64,000 bases of DNA from Bordetella genomosp. 5 (GTDB lineage: Bacteria; Pseudomonadota; Gammaproteobacteria; Burkholderiales; Burkholderiaceae_B), in the NCBI RefSeq assembly GCF_002261475.1, contig NZ_NEVN01000002.1, positions 248,001-312,000 of the forward strand, given 5' to 3'. Numbering within the stretch: the stretch's first letter is position 1; each line of letters opens with the position of its first letter. The position numbers and the translations under genes are program-made. The notes under the pieces are model-generated. The model worked only from the letters and a program-made list of their open reading frames with translations, did not search any database and was not told the DNA's origin. This document shows positions 44,546-53,939 of the stretch, piece by piece.

Positions 44546-44623
44546 CGCCTGTGTTCGCGCCGCTCTCCCGCGTGGCGGGCGGGTGGCGCGCAACGCCTTC
44601 TCCCGATTCTTTCGAATCAGGCA

Positions 44624-44652
44624 TTGCCACTCAGTGAAAACCCGCATAAAAT
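44624..44652 (+). promoter_or_regulatory. Strong sigma-70-type promoter
   Basis: TTGCCA (44624-44629) and TAAAAT (44647-44652), each five of six matches to consensus, spaced 17 bases. It lies about 440 bases before the next annotated ORF, so the transcript should carry a long leader. A DnaA-box-like TTATCCACA (44660-44668) sits at the expected start of transcription. Confidence 0.72.
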
Positions 44653-45098
44653 GAACGGGTTATCCACAACAGGAGTTGTTCTGTGAATTCCGATTCCGGC
44701 GACAGTAGTAGTCGATCTTGTATCGACCGCACTGCCTGACGAGCGTATTTCCGCAGAATTTCTTCTGCCGCGCCTGTCAGCAGTGTTGAACAGGTTGCGG
44801 CGTTTCTCCAGCGTCACCCAGGATTCCAGGGCTTTTTACCGGCAGGTCCGCCGGTAGTCCACGAACCCTCCAGGGCGGCACACCACCCGGCATTTCGCCC
44901 GGGCTGGCACTGGAAAATCTCCCAGCTTCATACCGCCAGAACCGATATCGATGCCGGCTTGCGCCTTGCGCGCGAGCATCCGGGCACGATTCCGTACGTC
45001 TTGCACCTCGCGGTGCGTGGCCCGGGTTCGTTTGCGCCGGAAGCGGCTTCGTGTTCCTTGGTTCACCGACCAAAACCTCAAGCTGCAAGGAGGTCGTC
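44653..45098 (+). promoter_or_regulatory. Long structured 5' leader of the ACT-like protein gene
   Basis: No conventional gene is seen in this stretch. It holds a short upstream ORF (44683-44739) and several hairpins: GTCGAT/ATCGAC (44711-44727), GCAGAA/TTCTGC (44753-44768), TACCGGC/GCCGGTA with a 6-base loop (44837-44856) and GCACC/GGTGC (45003-45016). A strong AAGGAGG lies at 45087-45093, before ATG 45099. The layout suggests attenuation or riboswitch-type control, but no known riboswitch class was recognised. Confidence 0.55.
44683..44739 (+). CDS. Possible 18-residue leader peptide
   Basis: GTG start with AGGAG seven bases upstream, 18 codons to TGA, product MNSDSGDSSSRSCIDRTA, rich in Ser. 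The last codons overlap the first hairpin of the leader, as expected if ribosome progress affects folding. No sequence-family evidence supports it; ribosome-binding site and position are the only grounds. Confidence 0.4.
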   Translation: MNSDSGDSSSRSCIDRTA

Positions 45099-45431
45099 AT
45101 GCGTTTCTTCGACTTGTTTCTGCGTCGTGCCGGTGTAGACCGCGCGTCCGTCCAAGCCCAGCGTCGTGGTACGCGACTCACCGTCGTCTGCCCACGCGAT
45201 GCAGTAGGCGCACTGCGCAAGCAGATCTGCCTCGACTTTTCGGCCGCCGGCCTGTCCGTCGCGCGTTTTCACGTCGACAGCGGCAGGCACAGTGACCTGG
45301 CATCCGCCTGTGTCACCGTGAATTGCCCGCCCGAGTTGCGCGCCGAACTCATGTCTCAGGCCAAGCGCCTGAGCGCGCACCCGTCCGTGCGCGATGTGCG
45401 CTTCTCCGCGCGCCAGCCGGCCAACGCCTGA
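45099..45431 (+). CDS. Small soluble protein resembling the MgtC C-terminal (ACT-like) domain
   Basis: 110-residue protein with no membrane segment. The pattern LTVVCPRDAVGALRKQI, an alternating strand ASACVTVNCP, and a terminal LSAHPSVRDVRFSAR recalls the ferredoxin-like ACT domain at the C-terminus of MgtC/SapB proteins, but the membrane part is absent and is not encoded upstream. AAGGAGG (45087-45093) gives a very strong ribosome-binding site. It stands alone, between a long leader and a strong terminator. Similarity is by eye and modest. Confidence 0.65.
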   Translation: MRFFDLFLRRAGVDRASVQAQRRGTRLTVVCPRDAVGALRKQICLDFSAAGLSVARFHVDSGRHSDLASACVTVNCPPELRAELMSQAKRLSAHPSVRDVRFSARQPANA

Positions 45432-45465
45432 GCGGCTCGCCCTCGAGCCTGAGCCGCCACACCCG

Positions 45466-45502
45466 CCCCCGGCGATCGTCATGATCGCCGGGGGTTTTTT
45501 TT
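45466..45502 (+). terminator. Rho-independent terminator of the ACT-like gene
   Basis: 12-bp perfect stem CCCCCGGCGATC/GATCGCCGGGGG with loop GTCAT, followed by eight T. The rest of the 344-base gap up to the porin gene (to 45775) shows nothing else I can support. Confidence 0.95.
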
Positions 45503-45775
45503 GGCTAAAGACAAGGCGCCCTCGCGCCGACAGCGTTTTACTGCGGTACGCATGGGCCACGACGCACGCGCGTGTGGGATGATGCCGAGCCTGTTGTGGG
45601 GCCTTGCTGATTCGGTGATCGGGCTGCCCGCTGTGCCGGGCGGCTGGTGATAATGGTTCGCCGTTTTCAACCTTGCCGCGGGCAGTGCTCTGCGCCTCCG
45701 CACGCGCGCCGCGTCGCCCGGCCCGCGATGCGCAACGTCGAACACGGCTCCTCACTGACGCGCTTCGGGTGCTAC

Positions 45776-46918
45776 ATGGTCAAGCCTCTTTCTTCCTGCC
45801 ACCTCGCCGCGAGCCGGCTGATGCGCGCGGTCTCGCGCGCCAGCGCCGCGCTTTGCGCCCTGCTGGCGCTGTCCGCGCACGCCGAGACCGGCGAGGGCGG
45901 CACCACGCTCACCCTCTATGGCGTCGTCGACGCGGGCATCGCTTCGACTCGGACCACCGGCTTGGGCTCGAGCACGGGCGTGCTCGGTGGTGGTCTCAGC
46001 GATAACCTCTGGGGCTTGCGCGGCAGCGAGGATCTGGGTGGTGGCGCGGCGGCCGTCTTCGGTCTGGAGAGTGGCTACGATCTGGCCACCGGGCAATCGA
46101 ACGAGCCCGGCCGGCTGTTCGATTACGACGCCTGGGTCGGACTGCGGCGCGACGGCGTGGGCGAGTTGCGGCTGGGGCGCCAGCGCACCATCGCCATGAG
46201 CTACGGCAGCGCGCTCGAGGTGGCGTCATGGCGTCAGATGGGGATGGGCGCGCTGTTGCGCGCTTCCGATAATTTCCGCCGCGACAATCTCGTCAATATC
46301 ACCAGCGCCGACCTCGGGGGCTGGCAGGCGGGCGTGGGCTACGCCTTCGATACGGCCGGCCCCGATGGTCCCGCCGACCGTGGCCGGGGCCATGCGCTGT
46401 CGGCCGGCGTGAAGTACGAATCCGATCCGTGGCTTGCCGTCCTGACCTGGGACCGGCTGACCCTGCCATCCGGCTCCCCGGCGCACGGCGCCACGCCCAC
46501 GGCGTGGCAGGCCGGCGTGGCGCGAGACTTCGACGGACTGCGCGTGTCGCTTGCCTGGTCACGGCAGCGCGACGGGTTCACCGGCCAGAACGGCGGCGGC
46601 GTCGACGGCCTCGGCCCGCTGGCCTTCATCGACGGCGGTCGTGCCGACACCTGGCTGGTGGGCGCCGAGTATGAGCTGCGTGCGCACGACAGCGTACTGA
46701 TGCAATTTTCGATGGCGCGGCCGACCTGGCATTGGGACGACGGCTCGCGCGCGGAGCGGGTGCGCCTGCTCACGCTCGGCTACCGCCATGCGCTGTCGCC
46801 GCGCACGACGCTCTACAGCTTTGTCGGCCGCCTGTGGCAGGGCACGCTCGACGAGCCGTTCGTGCAGGGGGCCGGTCACACGACCCGCTACATGGCGGGC
46901 CTGAATCACACCTTCTGA
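45776..46918 (+). CDS. Gram-negative porin (Burkholderiales OmpC-like)
   Basis: 380-residue outer-membrane porin. Signal peptide ends near SAHA, followed by TLYGVVDAGIASTRT, the standard first strand of beta-proteobacterial trimeric porins, then SDNLWGLRGSEDLGGGAAAVFGLESG and RQRTIAMSYG. The barrel ends in the terminal Phe of AGLNHTF. ATG 45776 (MVKPLSS) gives a signal of about 40 residues; a later ATG at MRAVSR is possible. Allows diffusion of small solutes. Confidence 0.93.
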   Translation: MVKPLSSCHLAASRLMRAVSRASAALCALLALSAHAETGEGGTTLTLYGVVDAGIASTRTTGLGSSTGVLGGGLSDNLWGLRGSEDLGGGAAAVFGLESGYDLATGQSNEPGRLFDYDAWVGLRRDGVGELRLGRQRTIAMSYGSALEVASWRQMGMGALLRASDNFRRDNLVNITSADLGGWQAGVGYAFDTAGPDGPADRGRGHALSAGVKYESDPWLAVLTWDRLTLPSGSPAHGATPTAWQAGVARDFDGLRVSLAWSRQRDGFTGQNGGGVDGLGPLAFIDGGRADTWLVGAEYELRAHDSVLMQFSMARPTWHWDDGSRAERVRLLTLGYRHALSPRTTLYSFVGRLWQGTLDEPFVQGAGHTTRYMAGLNHTF

Positions 46919-47116
46919 GTTCCCGGCGGGCCTGCCCCGACGCGTTGCGCGGTGCTGTCCGGGGCGCCGGCCGCGTGCTCCGCCGACCGCCCGCCTTGAT
47001 CTGCCCCAAGCCCGCGCATCGCCGCAGGGCGGGGCCCCGGAAATCCTCCACTACAATCGACGCGAGGGGGCGAGCTCCCCCCACCGCCCGGATGGCGCAC
47101 GAGAGGCCGTCCGCCC

Positions 47117-48037
47117 GTGGCCCGCGTTCCCTTCATCAGGGGACTGCTTCGTCGGATCTCACGCATGGATGTGCTTGGCTGGCTCGTTCCCTGGGAGTTT
47201 TCGCCCACGCTGGTCGCGGCGTTCGTGGTCTGCATCGCGCTGTTCGTGCGCGGGACCCGCGTGCACCATGTGACGGCGGCGCGCCAGGCCCTGTTCTGGG
47301 CGGGCGTGGTCATTCTCTATCTCTCCATGCACACCCGGCTCGACTACTACGCCGAGCGCATGTTCTTCATCCATCGCGCCCAGCATCTGGTGCTGCATCA
47401 TCTCGGGCCCTTGCTCGTGATGGCTGCGTTTCCGGGATCGGTCATGCGCGCCGGTCTGCCGCTGACCTGGCGTCACCGCCTGCGCACGTGGTGCACGACC
47501 GCGCCCGGCCGGTTCACCGTGGGCCTGCTCACGCATCGCATCTTCGTGCCGGCGCTCTTCGTCGCGCTGGTCCTGATCTGGCTGATCCCGTCGGTGCAGT
47601 TCTATTCCATGCTCGACTGGCGCCTGTACCGCTTGATGAACTGGTCGGTGGTCCTCAGCGGCTTCATGTACTGGAACCTGATCCTCGACCGCCGGCCGTC
47701 CCCGCCCGCGGCGATGACGCCTGGCGGACGCGTGCTGTCGCCGGTGCTGACCATGGCGCCGCAGATGGTGGCGGGCGCCGTGATTGCGTTCACCGAGCGC
47801 GATCTCTATCCCTTGTTCGAGCTGTGCGGCCGCGCCATCGCCATGTCGGCACAGACGGACCAGACCATCGGCGGCCTCACGATGTGGATCCCGGCGGCGC
47901 TCGTGGAAGTCATCGGCCTGCTGGTCGCCCTGGGCACGCTGATGCGCCTGTCGGCGCGAGGGCGCCTGCGCCGCGTGGATCGCGAGGCGCGGGCACGCGC
48001 GCGCGTGGCCGCTCGATCGGAGCGGCCTGCGGGCTGA
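47117..48037 (+). CDS. CtaG-like (caa3-type) membrane protein for cytochrome oxidase assembly
   Basis: 306-residue protein with about seven membrane helices. FFIHRAQHLVLHHLGPLLV carries the conserved His cluster of the Caa3_CtaG family near residue 95, and LMNWSVVLSGFMYWNLILD another core segment. Members help CuA or copper-centre assembly of heme-copper oxidases. GTG 47117 has a GAGAGG upstream; ATG 47165 (MDVLGWLVPWEFSP) is an alternative closer to the family start. No cytochrome oxidase genes are adjacent. Confidence 0.8.
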   Translation: MARVPFIRGLLRRISRMDVLGWLVPWEFSPTLVAAFVVCIALFVRGTRVHHVTAARQALFWAGVVILYLSMHTRLDYYAERMFFIHRAQHLVLHHLGPLLVMAAFPGSVMRAGLPLTWRHRLRTWCTTAPGRFTVGLLTHRIFVPALFVALVLIWLIPSVQFYSMLDWRLYRLMNWSVVLSGFMYWNLILDRRPSPPAAMTPGGRVLSPVLTMAPQMVAGAVIAFTERDLYPLFELCGRAIAMSAQTDQTIGGLTMWIPAALVEVIGLLVALGTLMRLSARGRLRRVDREARARARVAARSERPAG

Positions 48038-48136
48038 GTCAAATGAAAAAGCGGTTCGCGCGCTGAGCCGCGAGTGGGAGCGCTGCGCGGCCTGAGCCGC
48101 GTGTGGAGGCGGGCGCGGTGGCCGCGCCCGGCCGGG

Positions 48137-48976
48137 TTATTCCGGAATCAGGCCGTGGTACTTGCGGCCCAGCGCCACGGTGGCCTGGAACATGCCGGCC
48201 TTGCTGCCGCAATCGTAGCGCTGGCCTTCGTAACGGTAGGCATAGACCGCACGCTCGCGCATCAGCGAGGCGATGCCGTCGGTGAGCTGGATCTCGCCGC
48301 CCGCGCCCGCCTGGGTGGCGCGCAGGTGATCGAAGATGCGGGCTTCGAGCACGTAGCGGCCGACCACGGCCAGCGTCGAGGGCGCGTCTTCGGGCTTGGG
48401 CTTTTCGACGATATGAGACACACGCTCGGTGCGCGGCTCGACGGCGCTGGCCGCCACGATGCCGTACTTGCCGGTGTCGGCGCGCGGCACTTCCTGCACA
48501 CCCAGCACGCTCGCGTCATGCTTGATGGCGCAGTCGATCAACTGACCCAGCACCGGCCGATCAGCATCGATCAGATCGTCGGCCAGCAGCACGGCAAAAG
48601 GTTCGTCGCCGACGGCGGGCGCGGCGGTCAGCACGGCATGACCGAGACCCAGCGGAGCCGACTGACGGATATAGATGCAGTTCACATGCGCGGGCAGGAT
48701 GTCGCGCACGAGCTCAAGCAGGTCGTTCTTGCTCTTCTTTTCGAGCTCGGCCTCGAGCTCGGGGGCGGCATCGAAGTGGTCTTCGATGGCGCGCTTGTTG
48801 CGGCCGGTGACGAAGATGAGATCGGTGACCCCGGCGGCCACGGCTTCTTCGACGGCATACTGAATCAGCGGTTTGTCGACGACCGGCAGCATTTCCTTGG
48901 GCATGGCCTTGGTGGCCGGCAGAAACCGCGTTCCCATGCCTGCGACGGGAAAAACGGCCTTGCGTACTGCGATCAT
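48137..48976 (-). CDS. galU: UTP-glucose-1-phosphate uridylyltransferase
   Basis: 279-residue nucleotidyltransferase making UDP-glucose for envelope polysaccharides and trehalose. The activation motif [19 protein letters not shown] begins near residue 13, LLADDLI is the metal-binding region, and [12 protein letters not shown] the substrate region. Start ATG 48976; the long open frame upstream belongs to the opposite strand of bepA. Divergent from the M48 gene with 78 bases between. Confidence 0.96.
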   Translation of the reverse strand: MIAVRKAVFPVAGMGTRFLPATKAMPKEMLPVVDKPLIQYAVEEAVAAGVTDLIFVTGRNKRAIEDHFDAAPELEAELEKKSKNDLLELVRDILPAHVNCIYIRQSAPLGLGHAVLTAAPAVGDEPFAVLLADDLIDADRPVLGQLIDCAIKHDASVLGVQEVPRADTGKYGIVAASAVEPRTERVSHIVEKPKPEDAPSTLAVVGRYVLEARIFDHLRATQAGAGGEIQLTDGIASLMRERAVYAYRYEGQRYDCGSKAGMFQATVALGRKYHGLIPE

Positions 48977-49054
48977 GTGAAGTTCCCCAAAAAAAAACTG
49001 TTCCAGCGTAGACGGGCGGCGCAAACTTTTTGCCCATCTGGCTATCATAGAGCA

Positions 49055-50569
49055 ATGAACCGCTTCAACACGACACCGACGTGCAAGTGGGCCCGCCAGG
49101 CGCTGGCGGCGGCCTTGAGCCTCACCCTGCTGTTGCCGGCGCTGCCCTCGCGCGCGCAGCCGGTCGGCCTGCCTTCGATGGGCGCGGCCTCCGCGTCCGA
49201 TCTTTCTCCCATGCTTGAGCGCGAGCTCGGCGCGGCCATTATGGCGCAGGGTCGGCGCGACCCGACTTACGTCAACGATCCCGAACTGCGTCAGTACCTC
49301 ACCACGATGGCACGCAAGCTGGCGGCGTTCGCGCCCGGCGGCGTGCCCGATGTCGAGGTGTTCGGCGTGCGGGATCCCGAGATCAACGCGTTCGCCATGC
49401 CCGGCGGCTATATCGGCGTGAACACCGGCCTCATCGTTTCGTCGGCGAGCGAGTCGGAGCTGGCCTCGGTGCTGGCGCACGAAATCGGACACGTGTCGCA
49501 ACGCCACATCGCGCGCGGCATGACGCAGCAGAGCCAGAGCGGCATGATGATGATGGCCACGCTGGCCGGCGCCTTGCTCGCCGCGCTGGCGGGCGGCGGC
49601 GGCGATCTCGCCATGGGCGTGGCCGCCTTCGGGCAGGCCGCCGCGATCAATCGCCAGCTGGGTTTCTCGCGCGATGCCGAACGCGAGGCCGACCGCACCG
49701 GCCTGCAGATGCTGTCCCGTGCCGGCTATGACCCGGATGGCATGGCCAAGATGTTCGGCCGCCTGATGAATGCATCGCGCCTGAACGAAGGCATGGGCGG
49801 CGGCGCGTGGGCCAGCACCCACCCGCTGTCGATCGAGCGGATGTCGGATGTGCAGAACCGCATCCGCGACCTCAAAACCTCGCGCTACGTCGACAGCGAC
49901 GATTTCTGGTTCATCCGCGCCAAGATGCGCGTGGTGCAGGGCCGGGACGCGGTCAGCCTGCGTACGGCGCAGCAGCAGTTGCAGGACGAATCGCGCGCCC
50001 TGACCGGGATTCGCCAATCGGCCGCCTTCTATGGTCTCTCGCTCTACGCGCTGCAGCGCGGCGACCTGGCGGCGGCCGAGAGCGCGCATGCGCAGGCCAC
50101 GACCGGCGGTCTCAACACGCCCGAGCTGGCCAAGCTGGGCATCGACATCGCGATGGCGCGCAAAGACACGGCGCGGGCGCTCGAGCTGTCGCAGGCGGCC
50201 ATCAAGCGCTGGCCCGATCGGCGCGCCCTCGGCATGGCCTATGCGCAGGCGCTGCAGGGCGCCGGCCGCAACGCCGATGCGCAGGCCTATCTGCGTGAGC
50301 GCATCCGCGAATGGGGCGATGACGAGCCGACCTTCTATCAGCTGCTGGCGCAGAGCGAAGAGCGCACCGGCAACGCGGTGGCGGCGCGACGCGGCATGGC
50401 GCGCTTCTATGTGGCCACCGGTGCCTACGCAGCCGCCGAGTCGCAGTTGCAGCAGGCTCGCGGTCTGTCGCGCGACTTCTACGAGCAGTCGCAGATCGAT
50501 GTGCAGATCAAAGAGGTGCAGCAGAAGCTGGCCGACGAGCGCTCGCTGTTGCAGCGCTTCAAGGGCTGA
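49055..50569 (+). CDS. BepA-like M48 metalloprotease with TPR repeats
   Basis: 504-residue periplasmic protease/chaperone for outer-membrane protein assembly (BepA/YfgC family). Signal peptide ends near PSRA. The zinc motif HEIGH is near residue 144 with the third ligand in [25 protein letters not shown] precedes it as in the family, and a helical TPR region occupies the C-terminal 200 residues ([18 protein letters not shown]). Located next to galU, divergent. Likely acts on LptD or misassembled barrel proteins. Confidence 0.9.
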   Translation: MNRFNTTPTCKWARQALAAALSLTLLLPALPSRAQPVGLPSMGAASASDLSPMLERELGAAIMAQGRRDPTYVNDPELRQYLTTMARKLAAFAPGGVPDVEVFGVRDPEINAFAMPGGYIGVNTGLIVSSASESELASVLAHEIGHVSQRHIARGMTQQSQSGMMMMATLAGALLAALAGGGGDLAMGVAAFGQAAAINRQLGFSRDAEREADRTGLQMLSRAGYDPDGMAKMFGRLMNASRLNEGMGGGAWASTHPLSIERMSDVQNRIRDLKTSRYVDSDDFWFIRAKMRVVQGRDAVSLRTAQQQLQDESRALTGIRQSAAFYGLSLYALQRGDLAAAESAHAQATTGGLNTPELAKLGIDIAMARKDTARALELSQAAIKRWPDRRALGMAYAQALQGAGRNADAQAYLRERIREWGDDEPTFYQLLAQSEERTGNAVAARRGMARFYVATGAYAAAESQLQQARGLSRDFYEQSQIDVQIKEVQQKLADERSLLQRFKG

Positions 50570-50593
50570 GCCGACGCCTCATCCGGCGTCAAA

Positions 50594-50624
50594 CACGAAG
50601 GGCCGCGGATCGCGGCCCTTCGTG
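50594..50624. terminator. Hairpin between convergent bepA-like and YheT-like genes
   Basis: 14-bp perfect stem CACGAAGGGCCGCG/CGCGGCCCTTCGTG with loop GAT; no T-run on either side, so strength is uncertain. Confidence 0.6.
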
Positions 50625-50653
50625 CGTCTGCGATAGGGTCGCGCCGGCCGGGC

Positions 50654-51754
50654 TTACTTGCCCGTTTCGAAGAAGCGGCCCAGTCGTTGCGGCAGCCAAT
50701 ACAGGTGGCCGGGGAACGGCCCGGTCGGGAAGCCCGCATGACCGCCTTCGGCCGGCTGGTGCAGCAACACGGTCGGCGAGCATTCGGCCGGCGTGGGCAG
50801 GGCGTCTTCGGGCAGGAATGGGTCGTTGCGCGCGTTGAGTACCAGCGTGGGCACCTGGATCTTGGGCAGCCACGGCTTGCTCGAGGCGCGCGTCCAGTAG
50901 TCGAGCGCGTTGCGATACCCGTGCATGGGCGCGGTGTAGGCATCGTCGAAGTCGCGCAGGTCGCGCGCGTGGGCGATGCGCATCACGTCGATGGCGCCGG
51001 GGAAGCGCTTGGCCTTTTCGAGCACCTTGCGCTTCATGGTGCGCAGGAAGTAGGGCGTGTAGATGCGCCGGGCGATGAGGCCCGAGCACAGCGCCTTGCC
51101 GCCGGCGACCAGATCGAGCGGCACCGACACGCCGGCGCAGCCCGCGAGCCAGTTGGTTTCTTCGGCGTGCTCGCCCAGATACTTGAGCAGGGCATTGCCG
51201 CCCAGCGACACGCCCACGGCGTGCCAGCGGGCATGGGGAATACGCGCGCGCGCCGTGGCCAGCATGAAGCCGACCTCTGCGGAGTCGCCGGAGTAATAGG
51301 CGCGGGCCAGGCGGTTGGGCGTGCCGGAGCAGCCGCGGAAGTGCGCGACCGCCACGATCCAGCCGCGCGCACGGAAGTAATGCGCGATCGATTGGGCGTA
51401 GCGGCTGGTGCTGCCGCCTTCGAGCCCGTGAAACAGCAGCAGGGCGGGCGTGTCGGCCGTGCGGGGCAGCGAGCCCCAGTCGGCCGTCGTCATCCAGCGC
51501 GCGGCGGCCGTCTTGATGTTCGAGAGCGGGGTAATGGCATCGATCGGGCTGCCGTCGGCCACCTTGTGCGGGGACAGGCCGGGGCCGGTCCAGTCGATGT
51601 CGACGAAGTCGGTGTCGGGCGTATCGACCCGCTCGCGCACGAACGCGATGCGGTGATATTGCGCGAACGTCGAGGCATAGACCGTCTGGCTATGCCGGTC
51701 GGGCAGCCAGGGCGGTACCGGGCAGGGCGTCAGATCGATGCGGGAAGCGGCCAA
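50654..51754 (-). CDS. YheT-family alpha/beta hydrolase
   Basis: 366-residue hydrolase. FHGLEGGSTSRYAQSI is the oxyanion region, GVSLGGN near residue 184 carries the nucleophile Ser, LNARNDPFLP the Asp and EGGHAGFPTGPF the His, so the triad looks complete. The AHFRGCSGTPN segment is typical of YheT/ABHD1-3 proteins, which include short-chain ester and phospholipid hydrolases. The substrate is unknown. It is followed leftwards by bepA's convergent end and preceded by the NTF2-like gene 13 bases upstream. Confidence 0.9.
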   Translation of the reverse strand: MAASRIDLTPCPVPPWLPDRHSQTVYASTFAQYHRIAFVRERVDTPDTDFVDIDWTGPGLSPHKVADGSPIDAITPLSNIKTAAARWMTTADWGSLPRTADTPALLLFHGLEGGSTSRYAQSIAHYFRARGWIVAVAHFRGCSGTPNRLARAYYSGDSAEVGFMLATARARIPHARWHAVGVSLGGNALLKYLGEHAEETNWLAGCAGVSVPLDLVAGGKALCSGLIARRIYTPYFLRTMKRKVLEKAKRFPGAIDVMRIAHARDLRDFDDAYTAPMHGYRNALDYWTRASSKPWLPKIQVPTLVLNARNDPFLPEDALPTPAECSPTVLLHQPAEGGHAGFPTGPFPGHLYWLPQRLGRFFETGK

Positions 51755-51767
51755 CGGGGTCTACGCC

Positions 51768-52190
51768 TCAATGCAATCGGTCGGGAACGTCGTGCAGATC
51801 GAGCACGCCGGCTTCCGCCGGTGCCGGCGAGGCGTGGTGCATCACCATGCGCCAGCCCGTGGGTCCCTTGTGATAGACGTTGGTGGCGTAGCAGTTCACG
51901 AACTGCGTGCCCTCGCGCGTGCTCGCGCTGACCTGTTCGACCAGCACGTGCACGGCGCACATCATGCTCTGCACCACGACCGGCCGCAGCGGCCGGATGT
52001 GGAGCGGACCATTGGCAAGGACCTGTTGCCAGGACTCGTGCACCGCGGTGTGACCCACGATGCGCAGACCGCCAGGATGAATGCAGACGATTTCTTCGTC
52101 GTCGGCCCATATCTGCATCAGCCGATCGGTATCGGCCTGCTCCAGGGCTTCGTAGAAGGCGTGTTCCGCTTCATCGGGAGTGGCGAACAT
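51768..52190 (-). CDS. NTF2/SnoaL-like fold protein
   Basis: 140-residue single-domain protein with the cone-shaped NTF2-like pattern: helix EAEHAFYEALEQADTDRLMQIWADDEE, CIHPGG, and strands ending WRMVMHHASPAP. This SnoaL_3/DUF4440-like family has varied or unknown functions. It is 13 bases upstream of the YheT-like gene on the same strand and 39 bases downstream of the zinc-finger gene, so the three may form one transcription unit. Confidence 0.82.
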   Translation of the reverse strand: MFATPDEAEHAFYEALEQADTDRLMQIWADDEEIVCIHPGGLRIVGHTAVHESWQQVLANGPLHIRPLRPVVVQSMMCAVHVLVEQVSASTREGTQFVNCYATNVYHKGPTGWRMVMHHASPAPAEAGVLDLHDVPDRLH

Positions 52191-52229
52191 GGCGGCTGCG
52201 TAACCTCGTGTTGGATGCGAAATCGTAAA

Positions 52230-52442
52230 TCAATGACCGTGCACGACCGTGCCGGGCTTGAGCTTGTACTCGGCGCCACAGTAGGGGCAGCGTGCCGAAC
52301 CGGTATGCGTGACGTCGAGGAAGACGCGCGGGTGCATGCTCCAGAGCGGAGCCTTGGGGCCCGGACAGTGGACGGGCAGGTCTTCCGCGCCGAGTTCGAT
52401 GACTTCTTGATGAGGGGCGCCGGCCGGAGCAGCAGCAGTCAT
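52230..52442 (-). CDS. Small CHCC zinc-finger protein (NDUFS6-like)
   Basis: 70-residue protein. His in MHPRVFLDV and the pair in CPYCG, with a Cys in the HCPG segment, give the C-H-C-C zinc set of zf-CHCC proteins; the family name refers to complex I subunit NDUFS6. AGGAA lies before ATG 52442. First of three leftward genes. The bacterial role is unknown, though the family is often near branched-chain aminotransferase and heptosyltransferase genes. Confidence 0.87.
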   Translation of the reverse strand: MTAAAPAGAPHQEVIELGAEDLPVHCPGPKAPLWSMHPRVFLDVTHTGSARCPYCGAEYKLKPGTVVHGH

Positions 52443-52699
52443 GGCAATTCCTGGGGTGATACGGGTTGGACGGCGAAGAGGGCGGTCGGGCGCGATTTGC
52501 CGTCGTCCTGGTGTCCCCCTCTCCAGAGGCCGGTATTGTATCAAGGGCGGGGTTACAATGACCGCCTCCCGCGCCATGTGGCCGGGACGGTGTCATGAGG
52601 GCGCGGGGCGCCTTCCGTCCGCGCTCCGGACACACCGGCACGCCTGTCGCTTCCCACTGGATTCCATGTCGTTCCGTCCGCATCGCCAGGGGCCCGTCC

Positions 52700-53449
52700 G
52701 TGGCCGCTGAACCCGAGTCAACACTCCTCGACGACGCGCGCGCCATCCGCGCCGAGCGCATCGAAGCATTCAAAAGCGGCGTGCACGCGATCGTGCCCGC
52801 CCTCATCGCCACGGGGACGTGGGGCATGGTCACCGGCGTGGCCATGGTCAAATCCGGCCTGACGGAGTCGATGGCGCTGGCCATGACGCTGCTGCTCTAC
52901 GCCGGCTCCGCCCAGCTCACCTCCCTGCCGCTGATCGCCTCGGGCGCACCGCTCTGGCTGATTTTCGCGGCCGGCTTCGTGGTGAACCTGCGCTTCGTGA
53001 TTTTCGGCGCGGCGCTGCAACCGTATTTTCGCCATCTGCCCTGGCCCAAGCGCCTGGGCCTGGGCTATTTCACGACCGACATGGGCTTCGTGCTGTTCAT
53101 GCCCCGCTACGGCGACGCGGCCCAGCGCGGCACGCGCGAGCAGCTGTGGTTTTTCGTCGGCACGATCGCGCCGAGCTGGTTCGTCTGGCAGTCGTCGTCG
53201 ATCATCGGCATCTTCCTGGGCTCGATGGTGCCCGCCACCTGGTCGCTCGACTTCGCGGCGGTCCTGGCGCTGCTGGCGATCACGATTCCGCTGGCCAACT
53301 CCAAGCCCATGCTGGTGTCGATGCTCGCCGCCGGCGTGACCGCCTGGGTCGGTCAGACCCTGCCGTTGCGCCTGGGCCTCGCCGTGGCCGTGGTGGCCGG
53401 CATCGTGGCCGGCATGTGGGCCGAGCGCTACTTCAAGGGAAAAGCCTGA
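52700..53449 (+). CDS. azlC: AzlC family transporter subunit (second copy)
   Basis: 249-residue membrane protein. GVHAIVPALIATGTWGMVTGVAMVKSG opens the AzlC fold, then LLYAGSAQLTSLPLIASG and NLRFVIFGAALQPYF. A GTG start at 52700 fits; no ATG in frame is nearer. Divergent from the zinc-finger gene, with 257 bases between that contain a TACAAT (52554-52559) but no convincing -35. Clearly different in sequence from the azlC at the left end, so not a recent duplication. Confidence 0.85.
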   Translation: MAAEPESTLLDDARAIRAERIEAFKSGVHAIVPALIATGTWGMVTGVAMVKSGLTESMALAMTLLLYAGSAQLTSLPLIASGAPLWLIFAAGFVVNLRFVIFGAALQPYFRHLPWPKRLGLGYFTTDMGFVLFMPRYGDAAQRGTREQLWFFVGTIAPSWFVWQSSSIIGIFLGSMVPATWSLDFAAVLALLAITIPLANSKPMLVSMLAAGVTAWVGQTLPLRLGLAVAVVAGIVAGMWAERYFKGKA

Positions 53450-53450
53450 C

Positions 53451-53780
53451 ATGTGGCCTTCGGAGCTCTATGTATACAGCGCCATCCTGCTGCTCACGCT
53501 CTGCAGCGTGCTGACGCGGGCCGGCTTTATGTTGTTTGGCGACTACATTCCGTTGCCCGACGGCGTGCGGCGCGCGCTGCGTTACGCCCCCGCCGCGGCG
53601 CTCACGGCGATCGTCGTGCCCGACATGCTGCCCTGGAAGGCGGGCCTCGGGCCGGTGTTCGACTACAAGCTGGTGGCAGGCATCATCGGGGTGATCGTGT
53701 TCCTGCGCACCCGCAGCGCGGTGGCCGTGATCGTCTCCGGCATGCTGGTCCTGTGGGGCCTGCGCTGGGCGGCGGGGTAG
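53451..53780 (+). CDS. azlD: AzlD family small transporter subunit (second copy)
   Basis: 109-residue partner of the preceding AzlC. RAGFMLFGDYIPLPDGVRRAL contains the conserved Arg-Ala-x-F and Pro, followed by APAAALTAIVVPDML and a last hydrophobic helix. It starts one base after the azlC stop, indicating coupled translation. Confidence 0.87.
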   Translation: MWPSELYVYSAILLLTLCSVLTRAGFMLFGDYIPLPDGVRRALRYAPAAALTAIVVPDMLPWKAGLGPVFDYKLVAGIIGVIVFLRTRSAVAVIVSGMLVLWGLRWAAG

Positions 53781-53939
53781 GCCCGGGCGGCACCGCCGCG
53801 GCGGCGTCGCCGCCGATATCCGGCCCCCGATCGGGCAGAACGGCCCGGCTGCGCTAAAATAAAAGTTATCCACAGCAATCCGGGCACGACCGCATGCCGT
53901 TTTGTTCTTTTTTCGTGGCCCCGGAATCTGCCCAACCTG

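Noticed and set aside
44660-44668. TTATCCACA DnaA box, and another at 53866-53874, as a replication origin
   Set aside because: Single isolated boxes, 9 kb apart, without an AT-rich unwinding region, dnaA or dnaN.
44653-45098. A known riboswitch class (such as a magnesium M-box) in the long leader
   Set aside because: I could not match the conserved core of any class I know; kept only as an unclassified leader.
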